Notes: generated by a model not told the origin, from the letters alone. 64,000 bases of DNA from Dipylidium caninum (GCA_017562135.1 QEYB01001019.1:310001-374000), one strand, 5' to 3'. Shown: positions 36,801 through 44,432, numbered from the stretch's first letter. Numbers and translations: made by a program.

Positions 36801-37051
36801 TTACAGTCCCAAAGAGTTGAAAGACGACCCAGACAATTAGTTTTACGGTAGCAACGTACAGCGGTCACTAAGGCATTGAACTCCGACGATGAGAGCAGCG
36901 TCATGAGGTTCCTTGGCTTGAAAGAAACTCGAACAGGCTTTGTAATTCTCCTTGTTTCCCAGCGCCGCCTTGATGACCTTACGAGGAAGCGCAAGGGCAG
37001 TCTGGACACAGTCCATCAGATACTCGTGCATCGGTTTCAGTTCCACCTCGA
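160..37051 (-). CDS. DNAH5: Axonemal dynein heavy chain, outer-arm DNAH5/DNAH8 class (42 exons, C-terminus off the left edge)
   Basis: Motor subunit of the ciliary/flagellar outer dynein arm; it hydrolyses ATP and slides doublet microtubules. Exons joined with compatible phase give about 4,070 codons. Order by residue: tail (DHC_N1) about 1-1200, linker (DHC_N2) about 1300-2010, AAA1 from about 2060, AAA2 about 2360, AAA3 about 2700, AAA4 about 3070, coiled-coil stalk with microtubule-binding domain about 3302-3687, AAA5 about 3690-4072. P-loops seen: [32 protein letters not shown]. Stretches such as [20 protein letters not shown] and [19 protein letters not shown] place it in the DNAH5/DNAH8 class; I cannot separate the two vertebrate paralogues. 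AAA6 and the C-terminal domain lie left of base 1, and the initiator exon right of 37051 was not found. Odd points: in-frame TGA at 35908-35910, a one-base deficit near 11050, three GC-AG introns and two micro-exons. Introns over 300 bases hold no other gene that I can see. Confidence 0.93.
2863..3045 (-). CDS. DNAH5: Dynein exon 41: AAA5
   Basis: 61 codons, phase 0 at both ends. Contains [18 protein letters not shown] and the family hallmark [12 protein letters not shown]. Acceptor ...CTTAG at 3046-3047, donor GTAAGT at 2857-2862. Confidence 0.93.
3161..3316 (-). CDS. DNAH5: Dynein exon 40: AAA5
   Basis: 52 codons. ITSVAHKKF and the conserved [11 protein letters not shown] of AAA5 are readable. 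Acceptor CAG at 3317-3318, donor GTACAC at 3155-3160; phase 0 at both ends. Confidence 0.93.
3804..3956 (-). CDS. DNAH5: Dynein exon 39: start of AAA5
   Basis: 51 codons. Conserved [20 protein letters not shown] and [15 protein letters not shown], the classic entry into AAA5. Acceptor CAG at 3957-3958, donor GTGAGT at 3798-3803. Confidence 0.94.
4618..5775 (-). CDS. DNAH5: Dynein exon 38: stalk coiled coils and microtubule-binding domain
   Basis: 386 codons, the largest exon. Long charged coiled coil CC1, then [16 protein letters not shown] and [21 protein letters not shown] around the microtubule-binding tip, then the return coil CC2 rich in Glu/Lys, ending in [13 protein letters not shown] before AAA5. 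Acceptor TAG at 5776-5777, donor GTAAGT at 4612-4617. Confidence 0.95.
6245..6712 (-). CDS. DNAH5: Dynein exon 37: AAA4 large part
   Basis: 156 codons. [30 protein letters not shown] and [16 protein letters not shown] are the AAA4 sensor region shared by axonemal dyneins. Acceptor ATAG at 6713-6714; strong donor GTAAGT at 6239-6244. Confidence 0.95.
7465..7618 (-). CDS. DNAH5: Dynein exon 36: AAA4 Walker B segment
   Basis: Begins with one base completing a Ser codon from exon 35. Reads [14 protein letters not shown], then [16 protein letters not shown], where the usual FIFTD reads FQFND (acidic residue kept). Acceptor CTAG at 7619-7620, donor GTAAGA. Confidence 0.94.
8084..8337 (-). CDS. DNAH5: Dynein exon 35: AAA4 P-loop
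   Basis: Contains the P-loop GVGGSGKT at 8146-8169, followed by [12 protein letters not shown]. Vertebrate DNAH5/8 read GKQSL here, so the flatworm-like copy has a canonical Thr after the Lys. Ends phase 2 at donor GTACTG; joins exon 36 in frame. Confidence 0.94.
9370..9451 (-). CDS. DNAH5: Dynein exon 34: acidic linker before AAA4
   Basis: 82 nt. One base completes an Arg codon from exon 33, then [13 protein letters not shown] and PTPIKHYEP, matching the acidic spacer and the KIYEP motif of DNAH5. Acceptor ATAG, donor GTACGT at 9364-9369. Phase fits both neighbours, which is the main support for so short an exon. Confidence 0.88.
10695..10885 (-). CDS. DNAH5: Dynein exon 33: C-terminal part of AAA3
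   Basis: Reads [19 protein letters not shown] and [12 protein letters not shown], aligned with the helix that follows the AAA3 arm in DNAH5. Acceptor TAG at 10886-10887, donor GTAGGT at 10689-10694, ending in phase 2. Confidence 0.9.
10955..10960 (-). other. DNAH5: GC donor of a GC-AG intron (exon 32 to 33)
   Basis: The minus strand reads GAG then GCGAGT. Joining GAG to the exon 33 start keeps the length and residues of the family (TSE then VYKTRELL). The nearby GT donor (A then GTGAGG) is out of phase with exon 33. Confidence 0.65.
10961..11286 (-). CDS. DNAH5: Dynein exon 32: AAA3 core, with a one-base frameshift
   Basis: 326 nt. The first part reads [20 protein letters not shown] and [14 protein letters not shown]. 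The family sequence then continues in another frame as [20 protein letters not shown]. The break lies between about 11048 and 11058, in an A-rich run (minus strand AAAGAAAGATG); one extra base there would give a continuous 109-codon exon that fits phase 0 at both ends. Confidence 0.88.
11977..12192 (-). CDS. DNAH5: Dynein exon 31: AAA3 Walker B
   Basis: 72 codons. [20 protein letters not shown] and [14 protein letters not shown] form the AAA3 Walker B region. Start placed at 12192 after a good pyrimidine tract because this matches family length; an acceptor at 12226-12227 would add 11 residues. Confidence 0.92.
12876..13153 (-). CDS. DNAH5: Dynein exon 30: AAA3 P-loop
   Basis: Starts with two bases completing Gly, then [15 protein letters not shown] and [14 protein letters not shown] (P-loop at 12972-12995), ending in [12 protein letters not shown]. 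Acceptor TTAG at 13154-13155, donor GTGAAA. Confidence 0.94.
13770..14148 (-). CDS. DNAH5: Dynein exon 29: end of AAA2
   Basis: Reads [20 protein letters not shown] and [14 protein letters not shown], typical of the AAA2 C-terminal helices, and ends in phase 1 at donor GTAAGT. The join to exon 30 gives [10 protein letters not shown] followed by RWEYW, matching the family. Confidence 0.9.
14741..15229 (-). CDS. DNAH5: Dynein exon 28: AAA2 P-loop and Walker B
   Basis: 163 codons, among the best conserved: GPSGSGKT P-loop at 15164-15187, [62 protein letters not shown]. Acceptor CAG at 15230-15231, donor GTGAGC. Confidence 0.96.
16114..16183 (+). repeat. GGT/GGA-rich trinucleotide repeat in the intron after exon 27
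   Basis: Imperfect GGT and GGA triplets run just downstream (in the gene's sense) of exon 27's donor. On the coding strand it is a long ACC/TCC tract. Confidence 0.8.
16211..16510 (-). CDS. DNAH5: Dynein exon 27: AAA1-AAA2 junction
   Basis: 100 codons: [39 protein letters not shown] and [12 protein letters not shown]. Acceptor CGAG at 16511-16512, donor GTAAGG; phase 0 at both ends. Confidence 0.95.
17817..18011 (-). CDS. DNAH5: Dynein exon 26: AAA1
   Basis: 65 codons: [15 protein letters not shown], the sensor-I NPGYAGR motif, then [21 protein letters not shown] and LCEEQLSKQ. Acceptor AAG at 18012-18013, donor GTATGG. Confidence 0.96.
19140..19415 (-). CDS. DNAH5: Dynein exon 25: AAA1 Walker B
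   Basis: 92 codons: [40 protein letters not shown] (Walker B with its catalytic Glu) and [11 protein letters not shown]. Acceptor CAG at 19416-19417, donor GTGAGT at 19134-19139; phase 0. Confidence 0.96.
20976..21239 (-). CDS. DNAH5: Dynein exon 24: AAA1 P-loop
   Basis: 88 codons. Linker end [12 protein letters not shown], then [20 protein letters not shown] and the main catalytic P-loop GPAGTGKT at 20988-21011. This is the ATPase site that powers the stroke. Acceptor TAG, donor GTACAG. Confidence 0.97.
21469..21855 (-). CDS. DNAH5: Dynein exon 23: linker C-terminal part
   Basis: 129 codons ending in [20 protein letters not shown], a linker signature just before AAA1. GPAEVWL and [12 protein letters not shown] match the family. 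Acceptor CTAG at 21856-21857, donor GTAGGT. Confidence 0.94.
23012..23534 (-). CDS. DNAH5: Dynein exon 22: linker
   Basis: Linker core: [57 protein letters not shown] and LLEILGQAS. Starts with one base completing Arg; ends phase 0 at donor GTAAGC (23006-23011). Confidence 0.96.
24290..24748 (-). CDS. DNAH5: Dynein exon 21: linker
   Basis: Reads [41 protein letters not shown] and [12 protein letters not shown], all linker landmarks. The upstream intron has a GC donor; the downstream donor is GTGGGT with a phase-2 end. Confidence 0.94.
24875..24880 (-). other. DNAH5: GC donor of a GC-AG intron (exon 20 to 21)
   Basis: The minus strand reads ACGAG then GCAAGT, the exact consensus of GC donors. 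It gives phase 2, which the first base of exon 21 completes to Arg, reproducing the family's CRKLP context. No GT donor nearby has this phase. Confidence 0.8.
24881..25182 (-). CDS. DNAH5: Dynein exon 20: start of linker
   Basis: Begins [20 protein letters not shown], aligned with the GPM...EASDRL segment of DNAH5/8, then [12 protein letters not shown] and [14 protein letters not shown]. Acceptor CTAG at 25183-25184. Confidence 0.9.
25635..25654 (-). CDS. DNAH5: Dynein exon 19: 20-nt micro-exon (tentative)
   Basis: Twenty bases between a strong pyrimidine-rich acceptor (...TTCGTTCAG) and donor GTAGGG. It converts the phase-1 end of exon 18 to the phase-0 start of exon 20 and fills a short gap (VSRDTK) before KGPTEEG. 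Without it the flanking phases do not match. The support is indirect. Confidence 0.5.
25844..26060 (-). CDS. DNAH5: Dynein exon 18: linker N-terminal part
   Basis: Reads [20 protein letters not shown] and [16 protein letters not shown], aligned with the MLNKYGL...VDTLRYAWEKL region. Acceptor CTAG at 26061-26062. The 3' boundary is weak (donor GTGTAA); the reading frame stays open to about 25788. Confidence 0.75.
26438..26892 (-). CDS. DNAH5: Dynein exon 17: tail-linker boundary
   Basis: Starts with two bases completing Asp. [40 protein letters not shown] and [20 protein letters not shown] match the tail end of DNAH5/8. Acceptor TTAG, donor GTGGGG at 26432-26437. Confidence 0.92.
26957..27006 (+). 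repeat. 25-bp perfect tandem duplication in an intron
   Basis: A 25-base unit starting GCATAGAGGAGAAGTCGAAC occurs twice head to tail, within the intron between dynein exons 16 and 17. Confidence 0.95.
27089..27244 (-). CDS. DNAH5: Dynein exon 16: tail
   Basis: Reads [20 protein letters not shown] and [16 protein letters not shown]. Phase fits exon 15 (Gly completed by GC) and exon 17 (Asp completed by AT). Family similarity is weak here but the length matches. Confidence 0.75.
27618..27642 (-). CDS. DNAH5: Dynein exon 15: 25-nt micro-exon
   Basis: Encodes ASTQSVYA plus one base. Preceded by a very good pyrimidine tract ending TTTTAG and followed by GTGAGC. Its phase (0 in, 1 out) is exactly what links exons 14 and 16. 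Confidence 0.65.
27717..27899 (-). CDS. DNAH5: Dynein exon 14: low-complexity tail insertion
   Basis: 61 codons, Ser/Thr/Arg/Gly-rich (for example [20 protein letters not shown]), sitting where DNAH5/8 have a variable loop. Acceptor GCAG at 27900-27901, donor GTGAGC. Confidence 0.7.
27968..28143 (-). CDS. DNAH5: Dynein exon 13: tail
   Basis: Reads [20 protein letters not shown] and [18 protein letters not shown], matching the family IPNVVM.PSL.D.Q region and the conserved GxxxW. The acceptor at 28144-28145 was chosen for phase; donor GTAAGC. Confidence 0.85.
28239..28511 (-). CDS. DNAH5: Dynein exon 12: tail
   Basis: Reads [18 protein letters not shown] and [20 protein letters not shown]. 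Acceptor TTCCCTTTCAG at 28512-28513 completes a Glu codon with exon 11; donor GTAAGT. The frame is open to about 28666, so a longer exon is possible. Confidence 0.75.
29429..29918 (-). CDS. DNAH5: Dynein exon 11: tail
   Basis: Reads [34 protein letters not shown], a Ser/Ala/Thr-rich loop, then [14 protein letters not shown] and [12 protein letters not shown]. Donor GTGAGT in phase 1. The acceptor GCAG at 29919-29920 keeps phase 0; another possible acceptor lies near 30024. Confidence 0.8.
30705..30857 (-). CDS. DNAH5: Dynein exon 10: tail
   Basis: 51 codons: [10 protein letters not shown] and [20 protein letters not shown], the conserved L.PGL..L.W motif of the dynein tail. Acceptor AAG at 30858-30859, donor GTAAGT. 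Confidence 0.88.
31573..31785 (-). CDS. DNAH5: Dynein exon 9: tail
   Basis: Reads [35 protein letters not shown] and [12 protein letters not shown], matching LVNFD..I....RET. Acceptor CGCAG at 31786-31787 fits family length; an acceptor at 31801-31802 would add five residues. Donor GTACGC. Confidence 0.88.
32200..32381 (-). CDS. DNAH5: Dynein exon 8: tail
   Basis: Two bases complete Gly from exon 7, then [20 protein letters not shown] and [16 protein letters not shown], aligned with GRI.WAR of DNAH5/8. Acceptor GTAG, donor GTATGT at 32194-32199. Confidence 0.92.
33333..33338 (-). other. DNAH5: GC donor of a GC-AG intron (exon 7 to 8)
   Basis: The minus strand reads GCAG then GCAAGT. The join gives PPYAG then RIAWAR, the family's PP.AG..WAR motif, in correct phase. 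A GT alternative five bases on would break the frame. Confidence 0.8.
33339..34008 (-). CDS. DNAH5: Dynein exon 7: tail
   Basis: 223 codons: [47 protein letters not shown] and [20 protein letters not shown], continuous match to the DHC_N1 tail. Acceptor TTTAG at 34009-34010; ends phase 1 at a GC donor. Confidence 0.94.
34441..34548 (-). CDS. DNAH5: Dynein exon 6: tail
   Basis: 36 codons: [20 protein letters not shown] and MAILFVK, matching I..I..IS.YYNTS....SLFVK. Acceptor CACAG at 34549-34550, donor GTAAGA. Confidence 0.9.
35262..35375 (-). CDS. DNAH5: Dynein exon 5: tail
   Basis: 38 codons: [20 protein letters not shown] and [11 protein letters not shown], aligned with the C.PLY motif. 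Acceptor TTTAAG at 35376-35377, donor GTGAGT. Confidence 0.88.
35854..36030 (-). CDS. DNAH5: Dynein exon 4: tail, with an in-frame TGA
   Basis: 59 codons, phase 0 at both ends, with good acceptor TTTAG and donor GTGAGC. Reads [20 protein letters not shown] and [18 protein letters not shown], matching the family's GPR.ELE.W..R...F. Codon 41 is TGA (35908-35910); the same frame then continues as [17 protein letters not shown], still aligned with the family. There is no earlier donor that would avoid the stop. Confidence 0.88.
36112..36531 (-). CDS. DNAH5: Dynein exon 3: tail
   Basis: 140 codons. [20 protein letters not shown] and [13 protein letters not shown] match the start of DHC_N1 (IFIPAL... 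FL.....FV..L). Acceptor at 36532-36533 follows a strong pyrimidine tract; a second possible acceptor is at 36484-36485. Donor GTAAGG. Confidence 0.82.
36601..36737 (-). CDS. DNAH5: Dynein exon 2: N-terminal tail
   Basis: Starts with two bases completing Ser; reads [15 protein letters not shown] and [16 protein letters not shown]. Similarity is weak, as expected for this part, but phase fits both neighbours (donor GTACCG). Confidence 0.65.
36860..37051 (-). CDS. DNAH5: Dynein exon 1 as seen (most N-terminal resolved exon)
   Basis: Reads [20 protein letters not shown] and ACSSFFQAK, matching the RHNYL...F...G block near the DNAH5 N-terminus. Acceptor is either 37052-37053 or 37060-37061. No convincing initiator exon was recognised upstream, so the true start lies further right. 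Confidence 0.65.
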
Positions 37052-40000
37052 CTGCAGTTCTGCGGTGCTAGAAATCCAAGTTAGTGCGGGCTTCAAAGAT
37101 CTTCCACAAGCTATTTTGTCACTCGTTTTTTGTCCTAACACGGCGGTGGTGCCGCGATCGGACACATTGAGTAAGGAGCGCCTCCTCAGAATTTGTTTCT
37201 CGGTGAAAAATCAGCGCGTTCACAGTAACCAGTCAAGCATACGCGGGGCGAGGCCAGGCGGGGGAAGGGAGGTAGGCCCGGGACTAAGTACTTCTTAAAA
37301 TAATCACCTATTCCTGTCACTTTCCCACTCCCTTCTCCTTCACCCAGACCTCGTGGGTCAGTGGCTTTTACTTATTCAGCGGCCAAATGAATTTTTAACT
37401 ATTAACGAGGATAAAGGGGCCGCATTTATCTGAGCGAGGGTCTGCCGATTCGCCGCAAAGTTTCAGCAAGTGAAATACCATTTGCTTGCTAGGCGACAGT
37501 CTGGGTGTGTGCCGGTAAAGTGAAGTGTTTATGACCAGCAGGTTAAAATTTGCTCACCATTTCTGCTGTGCAAGGTTGCTGAGTAAATCACTAGACCTCG
37601 GCGTCAAACTGGTCTCGAATGTTTTTGAACTTCTTTTCCGATATCGGCGCCATCGATTTTTGATTCGAACGACATCTTCAAAAAAGCTGAGTGGACACGA
37701 GAAAGTCGCGTCCAATCCACCACGGGCTAAGCAGGCTGGTTACTAAAAGTGGTGAGAATGAGGCGGCTTCTCTTTCCGCCCACGGAGGTTGGGTGGAGCA
37801 GCCCTCCACTGGACGGAGGACGCGCCACTGAGGAGAGAAATACTCTCCTAGGCGGAAGGTGGGCAGATATCTCGTAGTCAACCTCTAAGTCGCAAAAGTT
37901 ATCTGTACATGTTTCACCCCACTCATTGAAATAGCCTCTTAACTTTCTACTCAAATGCTGTTCCTATCCATGTTTTTCATTGTCTTCATCCTCCTCCTCC
38001 TCCTCTTCCCTCAGTAGCATATTCCTCCTTCAAGCGCCAACAATTTCCTCTTAAAAATGCCATTTGTGCGGTGAAGGGTGTTAAGAATGCATACCAGAGC
38101 ATCAGTAACACCAGCGCATATGTTGGACTCTCCAACATATCTAAACCCGCATTTTACCGACGTGTGACGTGTTTTCTCTACTGGTTCACCATATTTACAG
38201 GTTGCATCAAATTACGCGGCTCCAGGAGTGAAGGTGCGAGGTTGAAGACGTCGGAGCAAACAGAGAAGGTGTCTTGTCTGGGGCAATTACGTACTCCTTC
38301 TCGAATCATGTAACCCTCGCCACAAGGCCCTTAAGGCGGTTCTTGGCAAGGCGACTTCCTTTTGAGCCTCTCGAGGTCGCAGTTGGCTGCTCCCACAGAA
38401 TGTTATTTCTTGACTCTAATCTTAATTCCACCACCCAACTGGCATCCTTGTAACACCACTTGCTGTCACTGCCGCATAAGCCAGACAGCGAGGCTGCGCT
38501 CTAGTGGAGCCACTCGCTGAACCACACTGCTTTACGATAAACAACTGGGATTCTGCTTCCGCAGAGCTGTGCGGTCGCCTGCAATCTCCCTTGGACTGTG
38601 GTAGTTGATTTGGGCAATTGACTGCGCTGCAAGTCACAACAAAAGAGTCAACCTTGGACGATTGCCTTAACCACGGTTTTCCCAGCGGGTTGAGTGGGAA
38701 AGTGGAATTTTCATGGACATGGCGAACCGACGCATTGAGACGCATTAGCTCGACGGTACAAGCCTGTTTCTTACCATCCGCGTTCTCCCCGCCCTGGTAA
38801 CAAAGCCGCACTCCTACCGGGGGTCGAACCGAGGATGAGAGAGTGTTTTATCAATGTGAAAGAAGATCGGGGCGATCGAGGACTCCAACTAAACTGTTAA
38901 AAGTTGTTTCAGGCGATGGACTGGCCAGGCATTGATGTCTTGACACCGGTGATGTTGGTGGTCTCATGGCCATTGCAGGCAGTTGAGTCGGAAGCTCCTG
39001 ATAAGAGTACATTTCTCGTACTCAATGCTTACCAGTGTACCGATAACAAATAAAGACAGCGCACACACACACAACCTAAAGTGGTTGTCAAGTTTGAGAG
39101 TCCACCGCCCACCCTCTCTCCACTCTCGTCATCTGGCTCCACCACCCCGCCTCCGTCCCCTCCCGTCGCCCTCATCAGCCTCGTTTTCCTCGCACCGGTG
39201 TCAAACTGAACTTTGCTCAAGTGCAAACTCGCCAATTTCGTTTTGTCGTTAGAGCACACGCACACACACACACACTCACAGGCACGTAACAAGCACACAT
39301 GAACGCACACACCCACACCAACTCAAACAAGGTGCGTTGATGCACTCTCTCTCTCGCTGTCTCTTTATCTCTCCGTCTTTCTCTGTCTCCGTCTCCGCCT
39401 CTCTCCATGGCTCTTCCGTCTGGGTCTCCCAGCCAGGCGAGTGCAGACGGCAGACAGTGGCCAATCGATTCGTCCGCCGCCAGTCGGGCCGGCTGAACGA
39501 GTTCGTGGTGGAGACAACAACCCACATCTAGGCCGGACAGGGCTTTTTCGGTCCACGAAAAATCTGATCAAAGGCAGGGGAGTGTCGTTGGTCTGATCTT
39601 TTGTGAAATGAGAGGATTCGCGAGTCTAGACGGTAACAGGTGTTCCATCCCGTAGGGTCGCCTTCCCCTTAGCGCCACCCAGACTGAATGCTTCTCCTGT
39701 TGCTGCTGAGGCTGATGCTGCAGCTCCTGACAATACGCGAAACTTTTTTTTAATCCCATTTAAAGGGTATATGGCAAACAGGAAAAAGACTATGATTGAG
39801 GAGGGTTATCTTACTGAGGCCTCAGATAGGCGACTAAATGCGTCCTTCCCAGCCATTGTCGAAAAAAGCTTATTGAAAGCAATTGGGGGTTGGTTGGCGT
39901 GACGATGTGACAGGAACCCGGGGTCAGAGCCCAACGTCCAGATCAAACTACGAATAGGCGGGTGGAACCGGTTCCGGGGCAGGATCATCTCCTCACATCA

Positions 40001-42485
40001 TCGAAAACCACATGATCCCTGTAGTTATGCGTGCCACAGTTCGTGTCAAGTATGAGAGTCCCATCTGACTAGGCTCAAACATTTCTCACCTTCCCTTGTC
40101 TGATTAGACTTTCTTTTGTCTCTGGAAGACCCCGGCTTGACCGCTGAGAAGGAGACGTTCAATCACCATAAGTCATAAACATCCGACGAATTTCAACTTG
40201 AAATTGGAAATTTCACTTTTTTTAAGACACATATACAACCCCCGTTTTTTCCGTTGCGAACAGACGGAGAGCATGTACCACCACCTTCATTGTCGCCAAC
40301 ATGAGATGGAGGCAACCGCTGTTGTCGCGTGTTTACTCATTGTGCATTTGTTCTTGTGAAGGCCTCCTCTTCAAGACCGAAGGAGGTGAAGGAAATGTTA
40401 CGACTTGAGTGCATGCCACGGCTGGTAGGTAAGCGAAATGACGGTGTGGCATTCGTGTGAACCGCCTCCTGCTGATTTGGATGGAGGCAGAAGGTGGAGG
40501 AGCACGCAATCCCAGGCTCTGGTGGGAAAGTTTGAGAACACTGGTGTTATCTAATTCTCCCCACCTCCTCATCATTGCATCCACGGCGCTCACCAAACAA
40601 AATAGCCCGCCTGCTCGTCATCGCTTTGCATTCCACTAAAAATTCTCACTTATGATATACATCTCGATAGTCGATCTTTCCATTCCTTCAGCCTGTTAGG
40701 TTTAATTTAAGTCCTGGGCGATTTATTTTGGTACTTTTCACTTATCTCTCCATCGGCCAGGATGAAAGGAGGATGACAACGTGGGAGAGAGCTGGGCCAG
40801 AAGCGAGGAGTGAGGCGATTCAAAGCACATCCTGTGAACCGTTAACCGTGACCTGAACGCTGAGATGATTCAGTCGAAACACCAGTATATTTTGGGCTTG
40901 ACTAATTGCTGTTAGCCCGACAGGTTACACTTGTAGAGGCGTGAACCCTCATTGTGTAAAAATGGCTTCCATATTTTTGTGCATCACTAACTCCTGCCCG
41001 AGCAGAGGGGGTGAGTCTGCTGGTCCGAGTAGAGAATGCTTCTTCTGCTCCAGGCAACTGCTGCTCGTATGTGTGTATGTTAAAATGTCCACAGAATTTG
41101 CTTTCCCCGCACCGGTGACAGCACCGAGAACGCCAGCATTTCGGTTAACAGACAATCACAGGCAAAGTGGCATCCATAGACCAGTCTCCGCACCCACTGT
41201 CGACACGACCGACTACCGTTGTGGTCGTAGACGTTTTCGTCCAGGGACACTTTCCTACCACTTACATTCTACCTTATACTGCTCGCCAAGTCCGTGTGGA
41301 TCACTTGTTTTGACTCAACCGAGTTCCACGAACTCACGCATTGGCGGCACCGAGGTCAGAGCGGTGACCCAAGGAGTCTCGGTGAAGTGGGGACTAAGAG
41401 TCTGTAAACTACCGCAAATATGCATATTTTCTGTGAAATTCTTACTTACTTCCTCGAATCATCAACCTAAACAGTGATTTACTCTCAGAGAGAATCTACT
41501 GATTGGGTTGCGGAAAGAGTTCAATGAGACACCCAGCACTAAGCAGTATGAAGCTGCCTTAATTAAAAAATAGATTACCTAACCACTGTTAAAGGCTTCC
41601 TTATAAGATGAATCTTCTCTTAAATTATAAATTTCGGTCACTGATACTGTCTTACGGCCTATTTAGCCTAGACAACAAAATATGAGTGCTCTTTGGTGTC
41701 GCAGACTAATTTGCCTACGTAATTTTTCTGGTTGAATCCCACGACACACGCACCCGGTCTCCCTCTTATGGGGGCAAGTGGGTCCTTCAGCCTCAAAACT
41801 CCTCTCACTAATGGAAAGTGGAGAGGTTGCTGCTTCCTGAGTAAGCAGTGAACATTGTGGGCGAAGGAGTCACTGCAGGCGGGCTCCCGTCTCTCGTCTC
41901 TCGAGCACAGTGGCGTCTCAATGCGAATAACTCGTGAAATCCAGTTTTTACAACAACTGAAATAATGCGAATGGCGTGACAGTGGCACGCAGCACGTTGA
42001 AACAGATTTACGGCGTTCCAAATCTCATCCATCACTTCCATCACACCTGACTGAAGGCAATCGGGATGACTCATGACTGGTGTTGTATAACTTCAGCGAC
42101 AACTTGGAAGCCGAACATCGCGGCTTCAAATAAGTGACTCAAAAGGAAATCTTCTCATCTTAGATTGTATAAATTTAAGAGAAAATTAACATGAATTTCG
42201 TAATTTGCCATGATATTGGGAGATACAATCACTGGACCGAGGCGGTGCCTGCTCCCAGCCTCGAATACACGGCGTGGCGCTAATAAGCTCCTGTTTATTT
42301 TCCACGAATTGATCTAGGAGTGTGCAACACCAAATGAGGAAAGCATTTCAGTTGGCTCGAATGGCATCCTCGCCTCCAAAAGTGATCATCAAGCGGTAAT
42401 CGTGTGTATTCAAACGGGGTGGAGGGCATTAAACCTCACCCTTTCGACCGTGCCTAATTAACTCGGCAAGTTATCACCCCAGTCG

Positions 42486-42545
<60 letters not shown>

Positions 42546-43571
42546 AACAGTGAAGCGCCTCCAGTCTACCTCGGAGATCGTCATTTCACTCGAGCCAGTA
42601 ACCGGGACTCTCCAGCGAAAGAGACATTTCACATGCCTCCATACTATAGCAAAACAATAAGTGGGGTGTGTTTGGGGACCTTGGCACCACTCGCGAAGAA
42701 TGGTGTTCATGTAAACAAAGTCTTCTTCTGGCGGCACAACCTACACCACTCCAGCACACTCGAGGTGCTTTCACTTTCGCCTGTAGGGTTGCACCCGTGT
42801 TGGAGCAGAGTGGCGACAACTCACCCCGCCTAGAGCCGACTACTTTCCGTCTCAGGCCCCGTTTCACGCACACTCGAAGCAGAAAAGCGAGCCGCATCGG
42901 TACGCTGCTAAGCCTTCCCCCTGGCAAGTGGCCGCAATTTTAAGGAGGGAAATTCTTTATTTTAGTGGGAATAAGTAAATATTCTGGAGTTGGCATCTGT
43001 TGGCCATTGTAAAACAGCATCCTAATGGTCTCAGATCGCTGGTCTGAACCTCAGTCTCGTAAAACTTTACCAGCGCTCGAGGTTCCAGTTGTAATGAAAG
43101 ACTGATCAAACCGCATGGTCACACCAGAGCAGAAGCGGGAAAATCCGCTCGCCGCTCACTCTATCCAAGCAAAGATCTTTCGGAATGCCATCTAAATCGC
43201 ATCACGCAGACACACCCCCGAGTCCTAACAGCAGGGCGCTAAAGGTGTCACCAGTCGCCTCTACACAGAAGAGACATCACCCCACAAATCAAAGCATGTG
43301 ACGCCAACTCGTCAACTAATCGGAGGTTTGGCGTAGAGGCAGAATTGACAAGCGTGCCTTCTCTGCATTCTTAGCAGCCCTAAGTGAACTTACTTTTGTA
43401 GAAAACGGTCGGGTCCTCAGTCAGGAAGGGCACAGGGATAGTGTGGGAATTGTAATGTGTATTTTAAGTTTACTCTCCCATGCGGCTTCATATAGACATA
43501 TCTGCAATATTTGTACATCGCATCAAAAAGAACGTCTTCACGAATAAATTCCACCAGCTTGTCATTGCCCG
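37052..43571. other. Intergenic stretch between the dynein and zinc-finger genes
   Basis: No gene recognised. It must hold the dynein 5' exon(s) and the 3' UTR of the zinc-finger gene. It contains CA/CT-rich sequence at about 39060-39400, a long CA microsatellite at 42487-42540 and a B-box-like GGTTCGACCCC on the minus strand near 38820. Open frames here (for example 38422-38811, 40941-41477) lack recognisable domains. Confidence 0.6.
42487..42540 (+). repeat. (CA)27 microsatellite
   Basis: Twenty-seven uninterrupted CA dinucleotides. Confidence 0.98.
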
Positions 43572-44432
43572 CTAGAATGGGTCCTTTAGTTGGCCTTCAC
43601 CGCCTGTCAAGACACAGCACTCCCTGCCGCCAGCCGTTCGCCAGTGCGCCTTCAGCCCGCCCGGAGTGACGTACTTCTTCTGGCAGCCCGGACATCCGAA
43701 AATTTTAGCCTCCCCATCTGTGTGCAGCCGGCGGTGCAATTTTAAGTGGACGAATTGTGTAAACCGGGCTGGGCATAATTTGCACCCGAAGGGCTTCTCT
43801 CCACTGTGAAGGCGTTGGTGAGTCTTTAAGTTGCTGGTACTCGAAAAGCGTTTCCGACAGACCTGACACTCATGCGGCCGTTCTCCCGTGTGCACTAAAT
43901 GGTGCTTCTGCAAATGCGCCAGCTGGGTGAAACCCTTGCCGCAGGTGGAGCAGGTGAACGGTCTCTCGCCCGTGTGGACACGCAAATGGACCTTGAGGTT
44001 GGAGAGCTGACCGAAAGTCTTGCGGCATACCGAACACTCATAAGTCATGCGCCCCTCTCGACGCCCGGAGACGTGCGGTTTCACCGGCGGCGGTCGGGCA
44101 CCCGCTTGTGACGCCTGTGTTGACGGCTGTGGTGCATGTGGTGTTTGAAAGGGTGGATGAGACGAAAGAAGCGGATTTTGGAGCGCCAAAAGGTTACGCA
44201 TCCACAGGTCGATGGAGAAGATTGAGGGACTCGGTGGTCCCGTTTCCATAGACGGCGGAACTGATGGTGGCAGTGGCGGTGGAGGCGGGGGCGGTGGTGG
44301 GAGAGGAGGAGCAGGAGGAGGGGAGTCTGCGAGTAAGCGGTCGATTGAATGGGGAAGAAGAGAGGACACGGACGAGGATGGAGTGGCGGAGGAAGTGGAC
44401 ACTCTGCTCGGAGAAATGACAAATTCATCAAT
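43572..44432 (-). CDS. PRDM1: Blimp-1-like terminal exon: proline-rich segment plus five zinc fingers
   Basis: 287 codons including stop TAG (43572-43574). Acceptor CTCTTCAG at 44433-44434. Ser/Pro-rich start, a poly-proline run (about 44260-44330), then [20 protein letters not shown] (finger 1), three more C2H2 fingers joined by TGERP/SGEKP linkers, and a final C2HC finger ([10 protein letters not shown]...HW...C). It ends about 20 residues after the last finger, shorter than vertebrate PRDM1. Confidence 0.95.
   Translation of the reverse strand: MDEFVISPSRVSTSSATPSSSVSSLLPHSIDRLLADSPPPAPPLPPPPPPPPPLPPSVPPSMETGPPSPSIFSIDLWMRNLLALQNPLLSSHPPFQTPHAPQPSTQASQAGARPPPVKPHVSGRREGRMTYECSVCRKTFGQLSNLKVHLRVHTGERPFTCSTCGKGFTQLAHLQKHHLVHTGERPHECQVCRKRFSSTSNLKTHQRLHSGEKPFGCKLCPARFTQFVHLKLHRRLHTDGEAKIFGCPGCQKKYVTPGGLKAHWRTAGGRECCVLTGGEGQLKDPF

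Noticed and set aside
37727..37954. Minus-strand frame starting MSRKLRGYFNEWG as the possible dynein initiator exon
   Set aside because: No similarity to DNAH5/8 N-termini and no donor that matches the phase of exon 1.
38422..38811. 129-residue minus-strand open frame upstream of the dynein gene
   Set aside because: No similarity to dynein N-termini or any family I know; it may be part of a repeat.
40941..41477. 178-residue plus-strand open frame
   Set aside because: No domain, no splice support and low-complexity composition; probably chance in intergenic DNA.
42487..42540. Regular repeats considered as a CRISPR-like array
   Set aside because: Simple dinucleotide microsatellite without spacers, in a eukaryotic genome.
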